A stretch of 21,205 nt of DNA from the NCBI GenBank assembly GCA_050742415.1, contig JBOGIF010000023.1, positions 1 to 21,205 of the forward strand, in the 5' to 3' direction. The stretch is from JBOGIF01 sp050742415 (lineage in GTDB: Bacteria; Actinomycetota; Acidimicrobiia; Acidimicrobiales; AC-14). The position numbers and the translations under genes were made by a program. Positions 5,506 to 13,802 of this stretch are shown piece after piece. The notes beneath the pieces are model-generated. The model did no database searches. It was given only the letters and a program-made list of their open reading frames with translations, and was not told where the DNA came from. Numbering within the stretch: position 1 is the first letter of the stretch; each line of letters opens with the position of its first letter.

Positions 5506-7583
5506 CGGTGCCGTCGCAGCCGGCACTCGACGAGGCCGACCGGCACAGCCACCTGGGCCTGTCGGGCGCCGACGTCGTCGCCATGTACGCCACCATGCTG
5601 TTGGCCCGCACCATCGACCAGAAGATGTGGAGCCTCCAGCGGATGGGCAAGGCCCGCTTCGTGATCAGCGGGCAGGGGCAGGAGGCCACCCAGGTGGGCT
5701 CGGCCTGGGCGATGCAGAAAGGCCACGACGTGGCCCTGCCCTACTACCGCGACTTCGGTGTCGTCCTCGCCCTCGGCATGACGGCCGATGAGATCCTCAT
5801 GGCCGTGCTGGCCCGGGCGGACGACCCCAACTCGGGCGGCCGCCAGATGCCCAACCACTGGGGCTGCCGGCGCCTGGGCATCATCAGCGGGTCGTCGCCG
5901 ATCTCCACCCAGCTCCCGCACGCCGCCGGGATCGCCCTGGCTTCCACGCTGCGTGACGACAACAGGGTGACGCTGTGCTGGTTCGGCGAGGCCGGGGCGT
6001 CGAAGGGCGACTTCCACGAGGCGCTCAACTTCGCCGGGATCCACAGCCTCCCCGTCGTCTTCGTGTGCGAGAACAACGGATATGCCATATCGGTCGGGAT
6101 GTCGGAGCAGTCGGCGGTGCCCGACGTGGCCACCCGGGCCGCCTCCTACGGGTTCGACGGGGTGATCGTCGACGGCAACGACGCTCTGGCCGTCTACGCC
6201 GCCACCAGCGCGGCGGTCGAGCAGGCGCGCTCGGGGGGCGGCCCCACCTTGATCGAGGCCAAGACCTACCGCTACCTGCCGCACACCTCCGACGACGACG
6301 ACCGCCGGTACCGCAGCGCCGAGGAGATCGAGGAATGGCGTCGCAAGGACCCGATCCCGCGGATGCGGGAGTACCTGCTCGAGGCCGGGGTGATGTCGGC
6401 CGACCAGATCGAGGGGATGGAGGCCGAGGTGCGGGCCGAGGTCGGCGAGGCGGCCCACCGGGCCGAGGCGGCGGCCACGCCTGAGCCCGAGACGGCGTTC
6501 ACTCGCGTGTACGCCCGGCCGCTGCGCCCGATACCTCGGGTGCCCGAAGGGCTCGGGGACCCGGTCGCGCCGAGGCCGACGCAGACGCCGCCGTCCGGCG
6601 GCACCGAGCGCAGCGTGCTCGACGCCGTTCGCCAGACGCTGCACGACCTCATGGCGGCCGACGACCGGGTGGTCTTGCTGGGTGAGGACGTAGGCCTGCT
6701 GGGCGGGGTCTTCCGGGCCACTGACGGCCTGCGGCGCGACTTCGGCGAAGGGCGGGTGATCGACACGCCGTTGGCCGAGTCGTCGATCGTGGGGATCGGC
6801 ATCGGCCTGGCCCTCGCCGGGATGCTCCCGGTGGCGGAGATCCAGTTCGCCGACTTCCTCCACTCGGCCTTCGACCAGATCGTGAGCGAGGCGGCCAAGA
6901 CCCATTACCGATCCAACGGCGACTTCTGCGTCCCCCTCGTGGTGCGCGCCCCTTGGGGCGGCGGCGGGCACCGCGGGCCGTACCACTCCCAGGCGGTGGA
7001 GGCCTTCTACGGCCACGTGGCCGGCCTGAAGGTCGTGGTCCCCTCCACGCCGTCCGACGTCGCCGGGATGCTGCGGTCCGCAGTCGAGGACCCGGACCCC
7101 GTACTGTTCCTGGAGCACAAGAAGACCTACCGCCGCATCACGGGCCTCGTGCCCGACGGTGACTGGCGAGTGCCGATCGGCGTGGCCGACGTCGCCCGAG
7201 CCGGCGACGACCTCACCCTCGTCACTTATGGACAGCATCGCCATCTGTCCCTCCAGGCGGCCGAGACCCTGGCGGCCGACGGCTTGTCCGTCGAGGTGAT
7301 CGACCTTCGTACGATCTCGCCCCTCGACCGCGACACCGTGCTGGCGTCGGTCGTGCGCACCGGTCGGCTACTGGTGGTGCACGAGGACAACGTGAGCTTC
7401 GGAGTGGGTGCCGAGGTGGCGGCCATGGTGGCGGAGGAGGCTTTCTACGACCTCGACGCCCCGGTGCGCCGGCTGGCGATGCCCGACGTCCCCGCACTTC
7501 CGTTCGAGATCTCGTTGGAGAAGGCGCTCACGATCGGCCCCGACCAGATCGCCGCCGCCGCCCGCTCGCTGCTGGAGGAGTAG
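5502..7583 (+). CDS. Branched-chain 2-oxoacid dehydrogenase E1, fused alpha and beta subunits
   Basis: One 693-residue chain contains both E1 halves. The alpha part (about 1-340) has the thiamine diphosphate motif from FGEAGASKGD (161-170) to the NN pair at 191-192 followed by GYAIS. The Glu in place of the pyruvate-type GDG is usual in branched-chain E1 alpha. Further on is a phosphorylation-loop-like HTSDDDDRRYR (261-271). A Pro/Ala-rich linker (about 340-368) leads to the beta part (about 369-693), with LLGEDVGLLGGVFRATDGL and DTPLAESSIVGIGIGLA. The enzyme decarboxylates branched 2-oxoacids and transfers the acyl group to the E2 lipoyl arm; no E2 or E3 gene is in this window. The ATG overlaps the dehydrogenase stop as ATGA, so translation is likely coupled. 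The stop lies 13 bases from the convergent purM stop. Confidence 0.9.
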   Translation: MTVPSQPALDEADRHSHLGLSGADVVAMYATMLLARTIDQKMWSLQRMGKARFVISGQGQEATQVGSAWAMQKGHDVALPYYRDFGVVLALGMTADEILMAVLARADDPNSGGRQMPNHWGCRRLGIISGSSPISTQLPHAAGIALASTLRDDNRVTLCWFGEAGASKGDFHEALNFAGIHSLPVVFVCENNGYAISVGMSEQSAVPDVATRAASYGFDGVIVDGNDALAVYAATSAAVEQARSGGGPTLIEAKTYRYLPHTSDDDDRRYRSAEEIEEWRRKDPIPRMREYLLEAGVMSADQIEGMEAEVRAEVGEAAHRAEAAATPEPETAFTRVYARPLRPIPRVPEGLGDPVAPRPTQTPPSGGTERSVLDAVRQTLHDLMAADDRVVLLGEDVGLLGGVFRATDGLRRDFGEGRVIDTPLAESSIVGIGIGLALAGMLPVAEIQFADFLHSAFDQIVSEAAKTHYRSNGDFCVPLVVRAPWGGGGHRGPYHSQAVEAFYGHVAGLKVVVPSTPSDVAGMLRSAVEDPDPVLFLEHKKTYRRITGLVPDGDWRVPIGVADVARAGDDLTLVTYGQHRHLSLQAAETLAADGLSVEVIDLRTISPLDRDTVLASVVRTGRLLVVHEDNVSFGVGAEVAAMVAEEAFYDLDAPVRRLAMPDVPALPFEISLEKALTIGPDQIAAAARSLLEE

Positions 7584-7596
7584 CCCTCTCAGCCTC

Positions 7597-8628
7597 TCAG
7601 CGGAAGACGACCGACCCGCGGCCCGGCACGATCTCGCCGATGTCGAAGGAGGCGAGGTTGAACGAGCGAAGCAGTCCCTCCACCGAGGTCAGATCGTCGG
7701 CGGGGACGACGGCGATCATCCCGATGCCGAGGTTGAAGACCTTGGCCATCTCGTCGGCGGAGATGTCCCCCCGGGACTTGATCTCGAAGAAGATCTCGGG
7801 CACGTCCCACGAGCCCCTGCTCACCAGCGCGTCGCAGCCGGCCGGTAGGGCGCGGGCGAGGTTGGCGGCGAGGCCTCCACCGGTTATGTGGGCGAAGGCG
7901 TGAACGTCGACGGCACGGGCGATAGCCACCAGCGCCGGGGCGTAGATCAGCGACGGCCGCAGCAGCTCGTCGGCCAGGCTGTGGTCGGCACCGGGCCACG
8001 CCGGGCCGTCGAGGGGAAGCCGAGCCTGTTCCAGCAGCACCCGTCGGGCGAGCGAGTAGCCGTTGCAGCGCAGGCCCGGGGAGGCGATCCCGACCAGCCG
8101 GTCGCCGGGCTTCACCGACTCTCCGGTGACGATGGCGTCACGCTCGACGACCCCGACGGCGAAGCCCACCAGGTCGAACTTGCCCGGCTCCACCACCCCA
8201 GGCAGTTCGGCCATCTCCCCGCCGATGAGGGCGCACCCAGCCTGCTTGCACCCGGCCACCACTCCATCGATGAGGAGCTCGATCTCGTCGGGGTCGAGGC
8301 GGCCGACCATGATCGTGTCCAAGAAGAAGAGGGGCTCGGCGCCCTGGGCGGCGATGTCGTCCACCGACATGGCGACCAGGTCGATGCCGATCGTGTCGAG
8401 CCGCCCGGTCTGTTGGGCCACCAGGGCCTTGGTGCCGACGGAGTCGGTCGACGACACCAGCACCGGCTCGCGGTAGCGAGTCGTGTCGAGGGCGAACAGC
8501 CCGCCGAAGCCCCCCAGCCCGCCGATCACCTCCGAGCGCGCCGTGGACGCCACCTTGTCGCGGATCCGTCGTACGGCCCGCTCGCCGGCGTCGATGTCGA
8601 CCCCGGAGCCGGCGTAGGTCTCTCCCAC
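7597..8628 (-). CDS. purM: Phosphoribosylformylglycinamidine cyclo-ligase (AIR synthetase)
   Basis: PurM makes aminoimidazole ribonucleotide from FGAM and ATP, step 5 of purine synthesis. The 343-residue product (about the usual 345) starts YAGSGVDIDAGERAV, has SSTDSVGTKA, DLVAMSVDDI, a GGEMAELPG segment and ITGGGLAANL, all characteristic of PurM. The GTG start at 8628 lies nine bases after the purF stop with a weak AGGG in the gap. The frame stays open further upstream, but that part is antisense-free overlap with purF, so GTG is preferred. It is the last gene of the leftward purine block and ends tail to tail with the E1 gene. Confidence 0.95.
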   Translation of the reverse strand: MGETYAGSGVDIDAGERAVRRIRDKVASTARSEVIGGLGGFGGLFALDTTRYREPVLVSSTDSVGTKALVAQQTGRLDTIGIDLVAMSVDDIAAQGAEPLFFLDTIMVGRLDPDEIELLIDGVVAGCKQAGCALIGGEMAELPGVVEPGKFDLVGFAVGVVERDAIVTGESVKPGDRLVGIASPGLRCNGYSLARRVLLEQARLPLDGPAWPGADHSLADELLRPSLIYAPALVAIARAVDVHAFAHITGGGLAANLARALPAGCDALVSRGSWDVPEIFFEIKSRGDISADEMAKVFNLGIGMIAVVPADDLTSVEGLLRSFNLASFDIGEIVPGRGSVVFR

Positions 8629-8636
8629 TGGCCCTG

Positions 8637-10130
8637 CTAGCTCTGGCGGACCGGCTCGGCCCGCTCGACGGCCTTCGCTTCGGACGCCGCGGCGGCAGCC
8701 TCCTGGGGCACCTCGACGGGGTACTTTCCGGTGAGGCATGCGGTGCAGAATCCCGAGGCCGCAGCGCCGGTGGCGGTGAGGAGCCGGTCGAGCTCCAGGT
8801 AGGCCAGGGTGTCGCAGCCCAGGTAGTCACGGACCTCGCTGACGGTGAGGTCGGCGGCCAGCAGCTCGGAGCGGCTGCCGGTGTCCATGCCGAAGTAGCA
8901 AGGCCAGCGGTAGGGAGGTGACGAGATGCGAAGGTGGATCTCGGCCACCCCCGCCTCCCGCAGCATGGCGACCATGGCCCGGGTGGTGGTGCCGCGGACG
9001 ATGGAGTCGTCGACCACCACCAGACGCTTGCCGGCGATGTTCTCCCGGATCGGGTTGAGCTTCATGCGCACGCCCTGGCTGCGCTTGGCCTGCCCGGGGG
9101 CGATGAAGGTGCGGCCGATGTAGCGGTTCTTCACCAGGCCGTGGCCGAAGGGGATCCCGCTACGACGGGCGTAGCCCTCCGCCGCCGGTATGCCGGACTC
9201 GGGGACCGGCATGACCATCGCCTCGTGGGCATCGGGCCCGAAGCCGGTCGGCAGGGGCGCCTGCTCGGCCAGCAGCTCGCCCATCCGCTGGCGCGCGGTG
9301 TGGATGGTCTGGCCGTAGAGGCGACTGTCGGGGCGGGCGAAGTACACGAACTCGAACAGGCAGAGCTTGGGGTCGAGACGCTCGGGTGGGAACGGCCGCA
9401 GCGAGCGGGCGCCGGCGGCGTCGATCACCACCATCTCGCCGGGGTCGAGCTCCCGCACGAAGTGGGCGCCGACGATGTCCAACGCGGGCGTCTCCGAGGC
9501 CAGCACCCATCCGCCCTCGAGCCGGCCGAGGCACAAGGGCCGGAAGCCGTTGGGGTCGCGGACGCCGATCAGGTGGGAGTCGTCCATCATCGCCAGGGAG
9601 AACGCGCCCTTGGCCAACGGGACGACGTTGGCAACGGCCCGCTCGAGGTCGCGGCCGTCGCTACGCCCGTCGTGGCCGCTGGCGGCCATCTTCTCGGCGA
9701 TCAGCTCGGCCAGCAGGTCGCTGTCGCTGGTGACCGTGCCCGGCAGCACCCCGGCTCCGGCGGCCAGCTCGGCGGTGTTGACGAGGTTGCCGTTGTGCCC
9801 GAGAGCGAACCCGGCGTCACCCACGCCCCGGTAGATGGGCTGGGCGTTCCCCCACGTGCTGCCGCCGGTGGTGGAGTACCGAACGTGGCCGATGGCCAGG
9901 TGGCCCTGTAGGGGGGCAAGCGTCCGCTCGTCGAAGGCATTCGAGACCAGACCCATGTCCTTGACCACGGTGATGGTGTCGCCGTCGCTCACGGCCATCC
10001 CGGCCGACTCCTGGCCCCGGTGCTGCAGCGCGTAGAGGCCGAGGTAGGTGAGGTGCGCTACCGGCTGGCCGGGGGCGTACACGCCGAATACGCCGCATGC
10101 CTCGCCCGGCTTTCCCGCGTCAACCGACAC
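8637..10130 (-). CDS. purF: Amidophosphoribosyltransferase
   Basis: PurF starts purine synthesis by making phosphoribosylamine from PRPP and glutamine. The 497-residue protein has an 11-residue propeptide before the nucleophile cysteine (C12 in ACGVFGVY), as in Bacillus-type enzymes that are cleaved. The glutaminase domain (12 to about 245) carries HRGQESAG, HVRYSTTG and HNGNLVN. The PRPP loop is VVVDDSIVRGTT at 371-382. Four cysteines at 257, 411, 462 and 465 match the iron-sulfur cluster ligands of the Bacillus type. The C-terminal 25 or so residues are an Ala/Glu-rich tail. The start is GTG, 26 bases after the sigma factor stop; no in-frame ATG or GTG is found just upstream and no strong ribosome site is visible. 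Confidence 0.96.
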   Translation of the reverse strand: MSVDAGKPGEACGVFGVYAPGQPVAHLTYLGLYALQHRGQESAGMAVSDGDTITVVKDMGLVSNAFDERTLAPLQGHLAIGHVRYSTTGGSTWGNAQPIYRGVGDAGFALGHNGNLVNTAELAAGAGVLPGTVTSDSDLLAELIAEKMAASGHDGRSDGRDLERAVANVVPLAKGAFSLAMMDDSHLIGVRDPNGFRPLCLGRLEGGWVLASETPALDIVGAHFVRELDPGEMVVIDAAGARSLRPFPPERLDPKLCLFEFVYFARPDSRLYGQTIHTARQRMGELLAEQAPLPTGFGPDAHEAMVMPVPESGIPAAEGYARRSGIPFGHGLVKNRYIGRTFIAPGQAKRSQGVRMKLNPIRENIAGKRLVVVDDSIVRGTTTRAMVAMLREAGVAEIHLRISSPPYRWPCYFGMDTGSRSELLAADLTVSEVRDYLGCDTLAYLELDRLLTATGAAASGFCTACLTGKYPVEVPQEAAAAASEAKAVERAEPVRQS

Positions 10131-10156
10131 GTGCCCAATTTTCCCACAGCCCGAGC

Positions 10157-11419
10157 TCAGAGCAGGCCGCCGACCGCGTTCGTGATGCCCGAGACGGGGG
10201 GAAGCGGGGCCGGGGGCGCCGGGGGACGCTTCTTCTTCGATCCGTTGTCCTTCGGTTCCGGCGCCGGCTCGTCGGAGGGCGAGCCGGTCAGACCTTCCAC
10301 GGCCCCGCCGACGGCGTCGGTGAGCCGGCCGGTGACGCTCGGCGCCGGGGTCGCATCCTTGGACTTCTCGTTGGGCGAAGCCGAGGGGAGCAGCCCGGGC
10401 AGCGGCAGGGACGGGGCCGCCCCCGACGGGTTGGGAATCGTTCGGGGCGTCGTGCCGTCGCCGGCCGCGCCGGAAGGCGAGGTCTGGTCTGACGGCGACG
10501 TCTGGTCATACGTCGGGTCGGTGCCCGAGAGTGCTGCTGTCGGTAGCGGGGGCAGCGTGCTGAAGGGGACGGTGGTCGTCACCACGACGGCTACTCGCTC
10601 CGCCACGGGGTTGATATGGGGTGCGCCGCCGCTCCCACTCACCGCCACGGTCACGCTCATGACCGCGCTGGCGATGCCCGCGCCTATGCCGCGTACCGGC
10701 GGTAGCCCAGCCGCCTTGACGGCCACGTCGCCCGCCGCTCCACCGATGGCGTGGCCGGCAGCCACCACGTTGTCGACGACCCGGTTGGGCCCGACGGCGA
10801 TGGTGCCGCCCAGCGACGCCGCGGCCGAGGTGCTGGTGGCAGTAGCCGCCGCCCCGCCCTCGCCCGCGACGCGGTTGTAGGCCACGGCGAGCCCGCGGCG
10901 GGCCCGGACCAGGAGCGAGTCGACGGCTGCCACCGACAGCCCGAGGGTGGCGGCGATCTCGACCGGCCGGTGGCCCTCGAACGCCCGGGCGATGACGGCG
11001 TGACGCTGGCGCTCCGGAAGCGACGCGATGGCCCGGTGCACCTGCTCGGTCTGCTCGCGGTCGAGCATCGAGTCCTCCGGCTGGCTCCCGCTGGTCACGT
11101 CGTCGGACAGCGGCGCCTCCTGGGGGACCACCCTCGCCTTGGCCCGGGCAGAGTCGACGCACAGGTACCGGGCGATGACGTGCACCCATGGCCCGAAGCG
11201 GCGGTCGCCTTCGCACTGGCCGATCCGCTCGAAGGCCCGGACGAAGGCCGCTTGGGCGATCTCGTCGGCTTCCAAGCTGTCGAGGAGGCGCCGGGCACAG
11301 GCCCGGCGCACCGCCGGGTAGTGGCGGCGGAAGAGCTCGCTGTAGGCGTCGAGGTCGCCCTGTTGGACGGCGTGAACGAGCGCCCTATCGTCCTCGAGAT
11401 CTCCAGCCGATACCGCCAC
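10157..11419 (-). CDS. ECF-type sigma factor with long C-terminal extension
   Basis: Residues 10-95 form sigma region 2 (ALVHAVQQGDLDAYSELFRR, then DEIAQAAFVRAFERI), and 124-180 form region 4 (ASLPERQRHAVIAR, then VEIAATLGLSVAAVDSLLVR, a helix-turn-helix). A normal ECF factor would stop near residue 185. This one continues to 420: a Gly/Ala-rich stretch (184-240), a possible membrane helix (about 243-262), then a Pro/Ser/Thr-rich region with a tandem DQTSPS repeat (305-316), a lysine cluster (KKKR, 395-398) and a PPAPPAPLPP stretch. No anti-sigma gene is adjacent, so the extension may do the sensing or restraint itself, as in other ECF groups with C-terminal domains. The GTG start lies 12 bases after the purL stop. 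The sigma call is secure; membrane insertion and any link to purines are inference. Confidence 0.85.
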   Translation of the reverse strand: MAVSAGDLEDDRALVHAVQQGDLDAYSELFRRHYPAVRRACARRLLDSLEADEIAQAAFVRAFERIGQCEGDRRFGPWVHVIARYLCVDSARAKARVVPQEAPLSDDVTSGSQPEDSMLDREQTEQVHRAIASLPERQRHAVIARAFEGHRPVEIAATLGLSVAAVDSLLVRARRGLAVAYNRVAGEGGAAATATSTSAAASLGGTIAVGPNRVVDNVVAAGHAIGGAAGDVAVKAAGLPPVRGIGAGIASAVMSVTVAVSGSGGAPHINPVAERVAVVVTTTVPFSTLPPLPTAALSGTDPTYDQTSPSDQTSPSGAAGDGTTPRTIPNPSGAAPSLPLPGLLPSASPNEKSKDATPAPSVTGRLTDAVGGAVEGLTGSPSDEPAPEPKDNGSKKKRPPAPPAPLPPVSGITNAVGGLL

Positions 11420-11428
11420 GCGCGCGTA

Positions 11429-11434
11429 ACCCTA
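11429..11434 (-). promoter_or_regulatory. Possible -10 box for the sigma factor gene
   Basis: TAGGGT on the reverse strand ends nine bases before the GTG at 11419, and its first three bases are the TAG stop of purL. A start point 6-7 bases downstream would leave a leader of 2-3 bases at most. Spacing is slightly longer than at the other candidate boxes. Confidence 0.3.
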
Positions 11435-13687
11435 ACCTGCCGGCAGCGCCATTCGTAGGGTGAGGCTCTCGCGCCACGAGTGGACGGTCTCGGCCACGCC
11501 GAGGTCGACCAGGCCGGTGACGATCAGTCGGTCGCCGCCGGCGGCACCGAGGGGAGTGACGGTGACGCCTGTGGCCGCGGCGTCGGTGGTCACCCGCCCG
11601 ACGAGAGCCGGCTCGACGCAGGCCACCACCCGCGTAGGCGCCTCCGTGAACAGGGCGACGTGCCCCGCGCCGACGGCGCCGAGGCCGTCGATCCGAAAGC
11701 CCGTCTCCGAGGCCACCGCCATCTCGGCCAGTGCCAGCGCCAGGCCACCGTCGGCCACGTCGTGCACCCCTGCGAGCAGCCCGGCGCTCACCAGGTCGGC
11801 GACCAGACCGCAAAGCGCCGCGTGGCGGGCGAGATCGAGGGCCGGCAGCACGCCGCCGCGGTGGCCGTGAACGGAGTCGGCCCAACGCGATCCGGCCAAT
11901 GTCGCCGCCGGGTCGACGTCGCCCAGCAGCAGTACCGTTGCTCCCGGGGTGAGGGACGGGCCGGGAGGTCGTCGGTCGAGCCGGTCGATCACTCCGACCA
12001 TGCCGATGACCGGCGTGGGGTCGATGTCGCGACCGGCGGAGGAGTTGTAGAGGCTCACGTTGCCGCCGACGACCGGTACAGATAGGCCCTGGCACGCCTC
12101 GGCCAGCCCGTCGATCGCCTCGGAGAGCTGCCACATCACCTCCGGGTGCTCGGGGTTCCCGAAGTTGAGGCAGTTGACCACGGCCCGGGGCCGGCCACCG
12201 GCACAGGCGACGTTTAGGGCCGCCTCGGCCACGACCAAGCCCGTGCCTCGCCGGGGGTCCACGTCGCACCAGCGGCTGTTGCTGTCGACGGTGAGCGCCA
12301 GCCCGCGCTCGGAGCGCGGCAGTCCCGGCGCCTTGACCCGGAGCACGGCGGCGTCTCCGCCCGGGCCGGCGACGGTGTTCAGGAAGAGCTGGTGGTCGTA
12401 CTGCGACCACACCCACGACGTGTCGGCGAGCATCGCCAGCAGGTCGGCAGCGCAGTCGCCCGGGGCCGGCAGCCGGGATGGGTCGTCGGCCCGGCGGGCG
12501 GCGAGGCCGGCCGGCGGCCGCAGCGGCCGGTCGTAACGGGGGGCGTCGTCGTGCAGGGAAGCGGCCGGCACGTCGGCGAGGACCGCGCCCGTCCCGCCCG
12601 CGGCGTTGGGCCCGTCCATGATCCGCAGCCGGCCGCCCTCGGTGACCGGGCCGAGGACGCTGGCCCGCACCTCCCACCGCCGGCACACGTTGAGGACGGC
12701 GTCCAGGTCGTCGGGGGCGACGATCGCGAGCATGCGCTCCTGCGACTCGCTCGTCATTATCTCGGGCGGCGTCATGGCCGGCTCCCGGAGCGGCACGGCT
12801 GTGACGTCGACGTCCATCCCCCGGCCCCCGCGCGACGCCGTCTCGCTGGTGGCGCAGGCCAGGCCGGCCCCGCCGAGGTCCTGGATGCCGGCGACCAGCC
12901 CGGCGTCGTATAGGGCGAGGCAGGCCTCGATCAGCCGCTTCTCCTCGAACGGGTCGCCTACCTGCACGCTGGGCCGCTTGGCGGCGTCGTCGACGTCGCC
13001 GGGGGCACCGAATGCTGCCGAGGCGAGCACGCTCACCCCGCCGATCCCGTCACGGCCGGTGGACGAGCCCAGCAGCACGGCCAGGTGCCCGGTCTCGGTG
13101 GCCTGGCCCAGCACCAAGCTCGAGGTCGGCAGCAGTCCGACGCACATGACGTTCACGAGGGGGTTTTCGGAGAACCCGGCTCCGAAGGCCACCTCCCCGC
13201 CCACGGTGGGGACACCCACGGAGTTGCCGTAGCCGGATATGCCGTCGACCACGCCCTCCAGCAGCCAGCGGTTACGGGCGCCCTCGGGAGTGTCGTCCAA
13301 CGGGCCGAAGTGGATGGAGTCGAGGACGGCGATGGGCCGGGCGCCCATGGTGAAGATGTCGCGCAGGATCCCACCCACCCCGGTGGCCGCACCCTGGGCC
13401 GGCTCGATGGCCGAAGGGTGGTTGTGGCTCTCGATCCGAAGGGCTGCCGCGACCCCGTCGCCGAGGTCGATCACGCCGGCGTTCTCGCCCGGACCCACCA
13501 GCACCCACGGCGCAACGGTCGGGAGCCGACCCAGGTGGGACCGAGACGACTTGTAGGAGCAGTGCTCGGACCACATGACGCCGTAGAGGGCCAGTTCCAG
13601 CGGGTTGGGGGCGCGCCCGAGGATGGCCTCGATACGGGCGGCTTCGTCGTCGGTGAGCCCCAGGGCTCGGTGCAGCGCTTCGGGCAT
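11432..13687 (-). CDS. purL: Phosphoribosylformylglycinamidine synthase, large subunit (short form)
   Basis: PurL with PurS and PurQ converts FGAR to FGAM using ATP and glutamine, step 4 of purine synthesis. At 751 residues it is the short bacterial form that needs separate PurS and PurQ, both encoded just upstream. It shows MWSEHCSYKSSRSHL (38-52) with the catalytic-region histidine H42, a GPGENAG motif, RIESHNHPSAIEP, GVGGILRDIFTMGARP, and in the second half FLNTVAGPGGDAAVLR, NCLNFGNPEHPEVMWQ, GGNVSLYN and GVHDVADGGLALALAE. The ATG at 13687 has no Shine-Dalgarno site but has a TANNNT box six bases before it, so the gene probably has its own leaderless transcript. It is separated from purQ by a gene on the other strand. 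Confidence 0.96.
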   Translation of the reverse strand: MPEALHRALGLTDDEAARIEAILGRAPNPLELALYGVMWSEHCSYKSSRSHLGRLPTVAPWVLVGPGENAGVIDLGDGVAAALRIESHNHPSAIEPAQGAATGVGGILRDIFTMGARPIAVLDSIHFGPLDDTPEGARNRWLLEGVVDGISGYGNSVGVPTVGGEVAFGAGFSENPLVNVMCVGLLPTSSLVLGQATETGHLAVLLGSSTGRDGIGGVSVLASAAFGAPGDVDDAAKRPSVQVGDPFEEKRLIEACLALYDAGLVAGIQDLGGAGLACATSETASRGGRGMDVDVTAVPLREPAMTPPEIMTSESQERMLAIVAPDDLDAVLNVCRRWEVRASVLGPVTEGGRLRIMDGPNAAGGTGAVLADVPAASLHDDAPRYDRPLRPPAGLAARRADDPSRLPAPGDCAADLLAMLADTSWVWSQYDHQLFLNTVAGPGGDAAVLRVKAPGLPRSERGLALTVDSNSRWCDVDPRRGTGLVVAEAALNVACAGGRPRAVVNCLNFGNPEHPEVMWQLSEAIDGLAEACQGLSVPVVGGNVSLYNSSAGRDIDPTPVIGMVGVIDRLDRRPPGPSLTPGATVLLLGDVDPAATLAGSRWADSVHGHRGGVLPALDLARHAALCGLVADLVSAGLLAGVHDVADGGLALALAEMAVASETGFRIDGLGAVGAGHVALFTEAPTRVVACVEPALVGRVTTDAAATGVTVTPLGAAGGDRLIVTGLVDLGVAETVHSWRESLTLRMALPAG

Positions 13688-13693
13688 ACCGCA

Positions 13694-13699
13694 AAGCTA
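13694..13699 (-). promoter_or_regulatory. Candidate -10 box for leaderless purL
   Basis: TAGCTT on the reverse strand ends six bases before the ATG at 13687. It is needed functionally, because the rightward gene between purQ and purL makes simple read-through from the upstream pur genes less attractive. Confidence 0.45.
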
Positions 13700-13702
13700 C
13701 AA

Positions 13703-13716
13703 AGCTGCGCACAGCT
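13703..13716. repeat. Near-palindrome overlapping the purL promoter
   Basis: AGCTGCGCACAGCT is an inverted repeat with 5-base arms (AGCTG/CAGCT) around CGCA, pairing 12 of 14 positions with its own complement. It sits just upstream of the purL -10 box, in the spacer/-35 position, and could be an operator. No regulator is identified. Confidence 0.35.
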
Positions 13717-13766
13717 CCGGGAGTGACGCCAAATGCATGTTGTATGAACTCGGGATGCCTGCCGAC

Positions 13767-13796
13767 TTGAAATCCTCCCGCAGTTTGGTCCAAAAT
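13767..13796 (+). promoter_or_regulatory. Candidate promoter of the small rightward gene
   Basis: TTGAAA (13767-13772) and CAAAAT (13791-13796) are separated by 18 bases, and the -10 box ends six bases before the ATG at 13803. These match TTGACA and TATAAT at five and four of six positions. There is no ribosome site, so the transcript is probably leaderless. The DNA here is visibly more AT-rich than its surroundings. Confidence 0.45.
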
Positions 13797-13802
13797 CTTC
13801 AA

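Noticed and set aside
5271..7244. 657-codon reverse-strand open frame over the E1 gene
   Set aside because: Antisense shadow of a well-supported enzyme; no recognisable domain.
7574..7599. Possible terminator at the E1/purM convergent junction
   Set aside because: Only a short imperfect stem (CTG-GAGG with CCTC-T-CAG) is visible in a 13-base gap, with no T tract.
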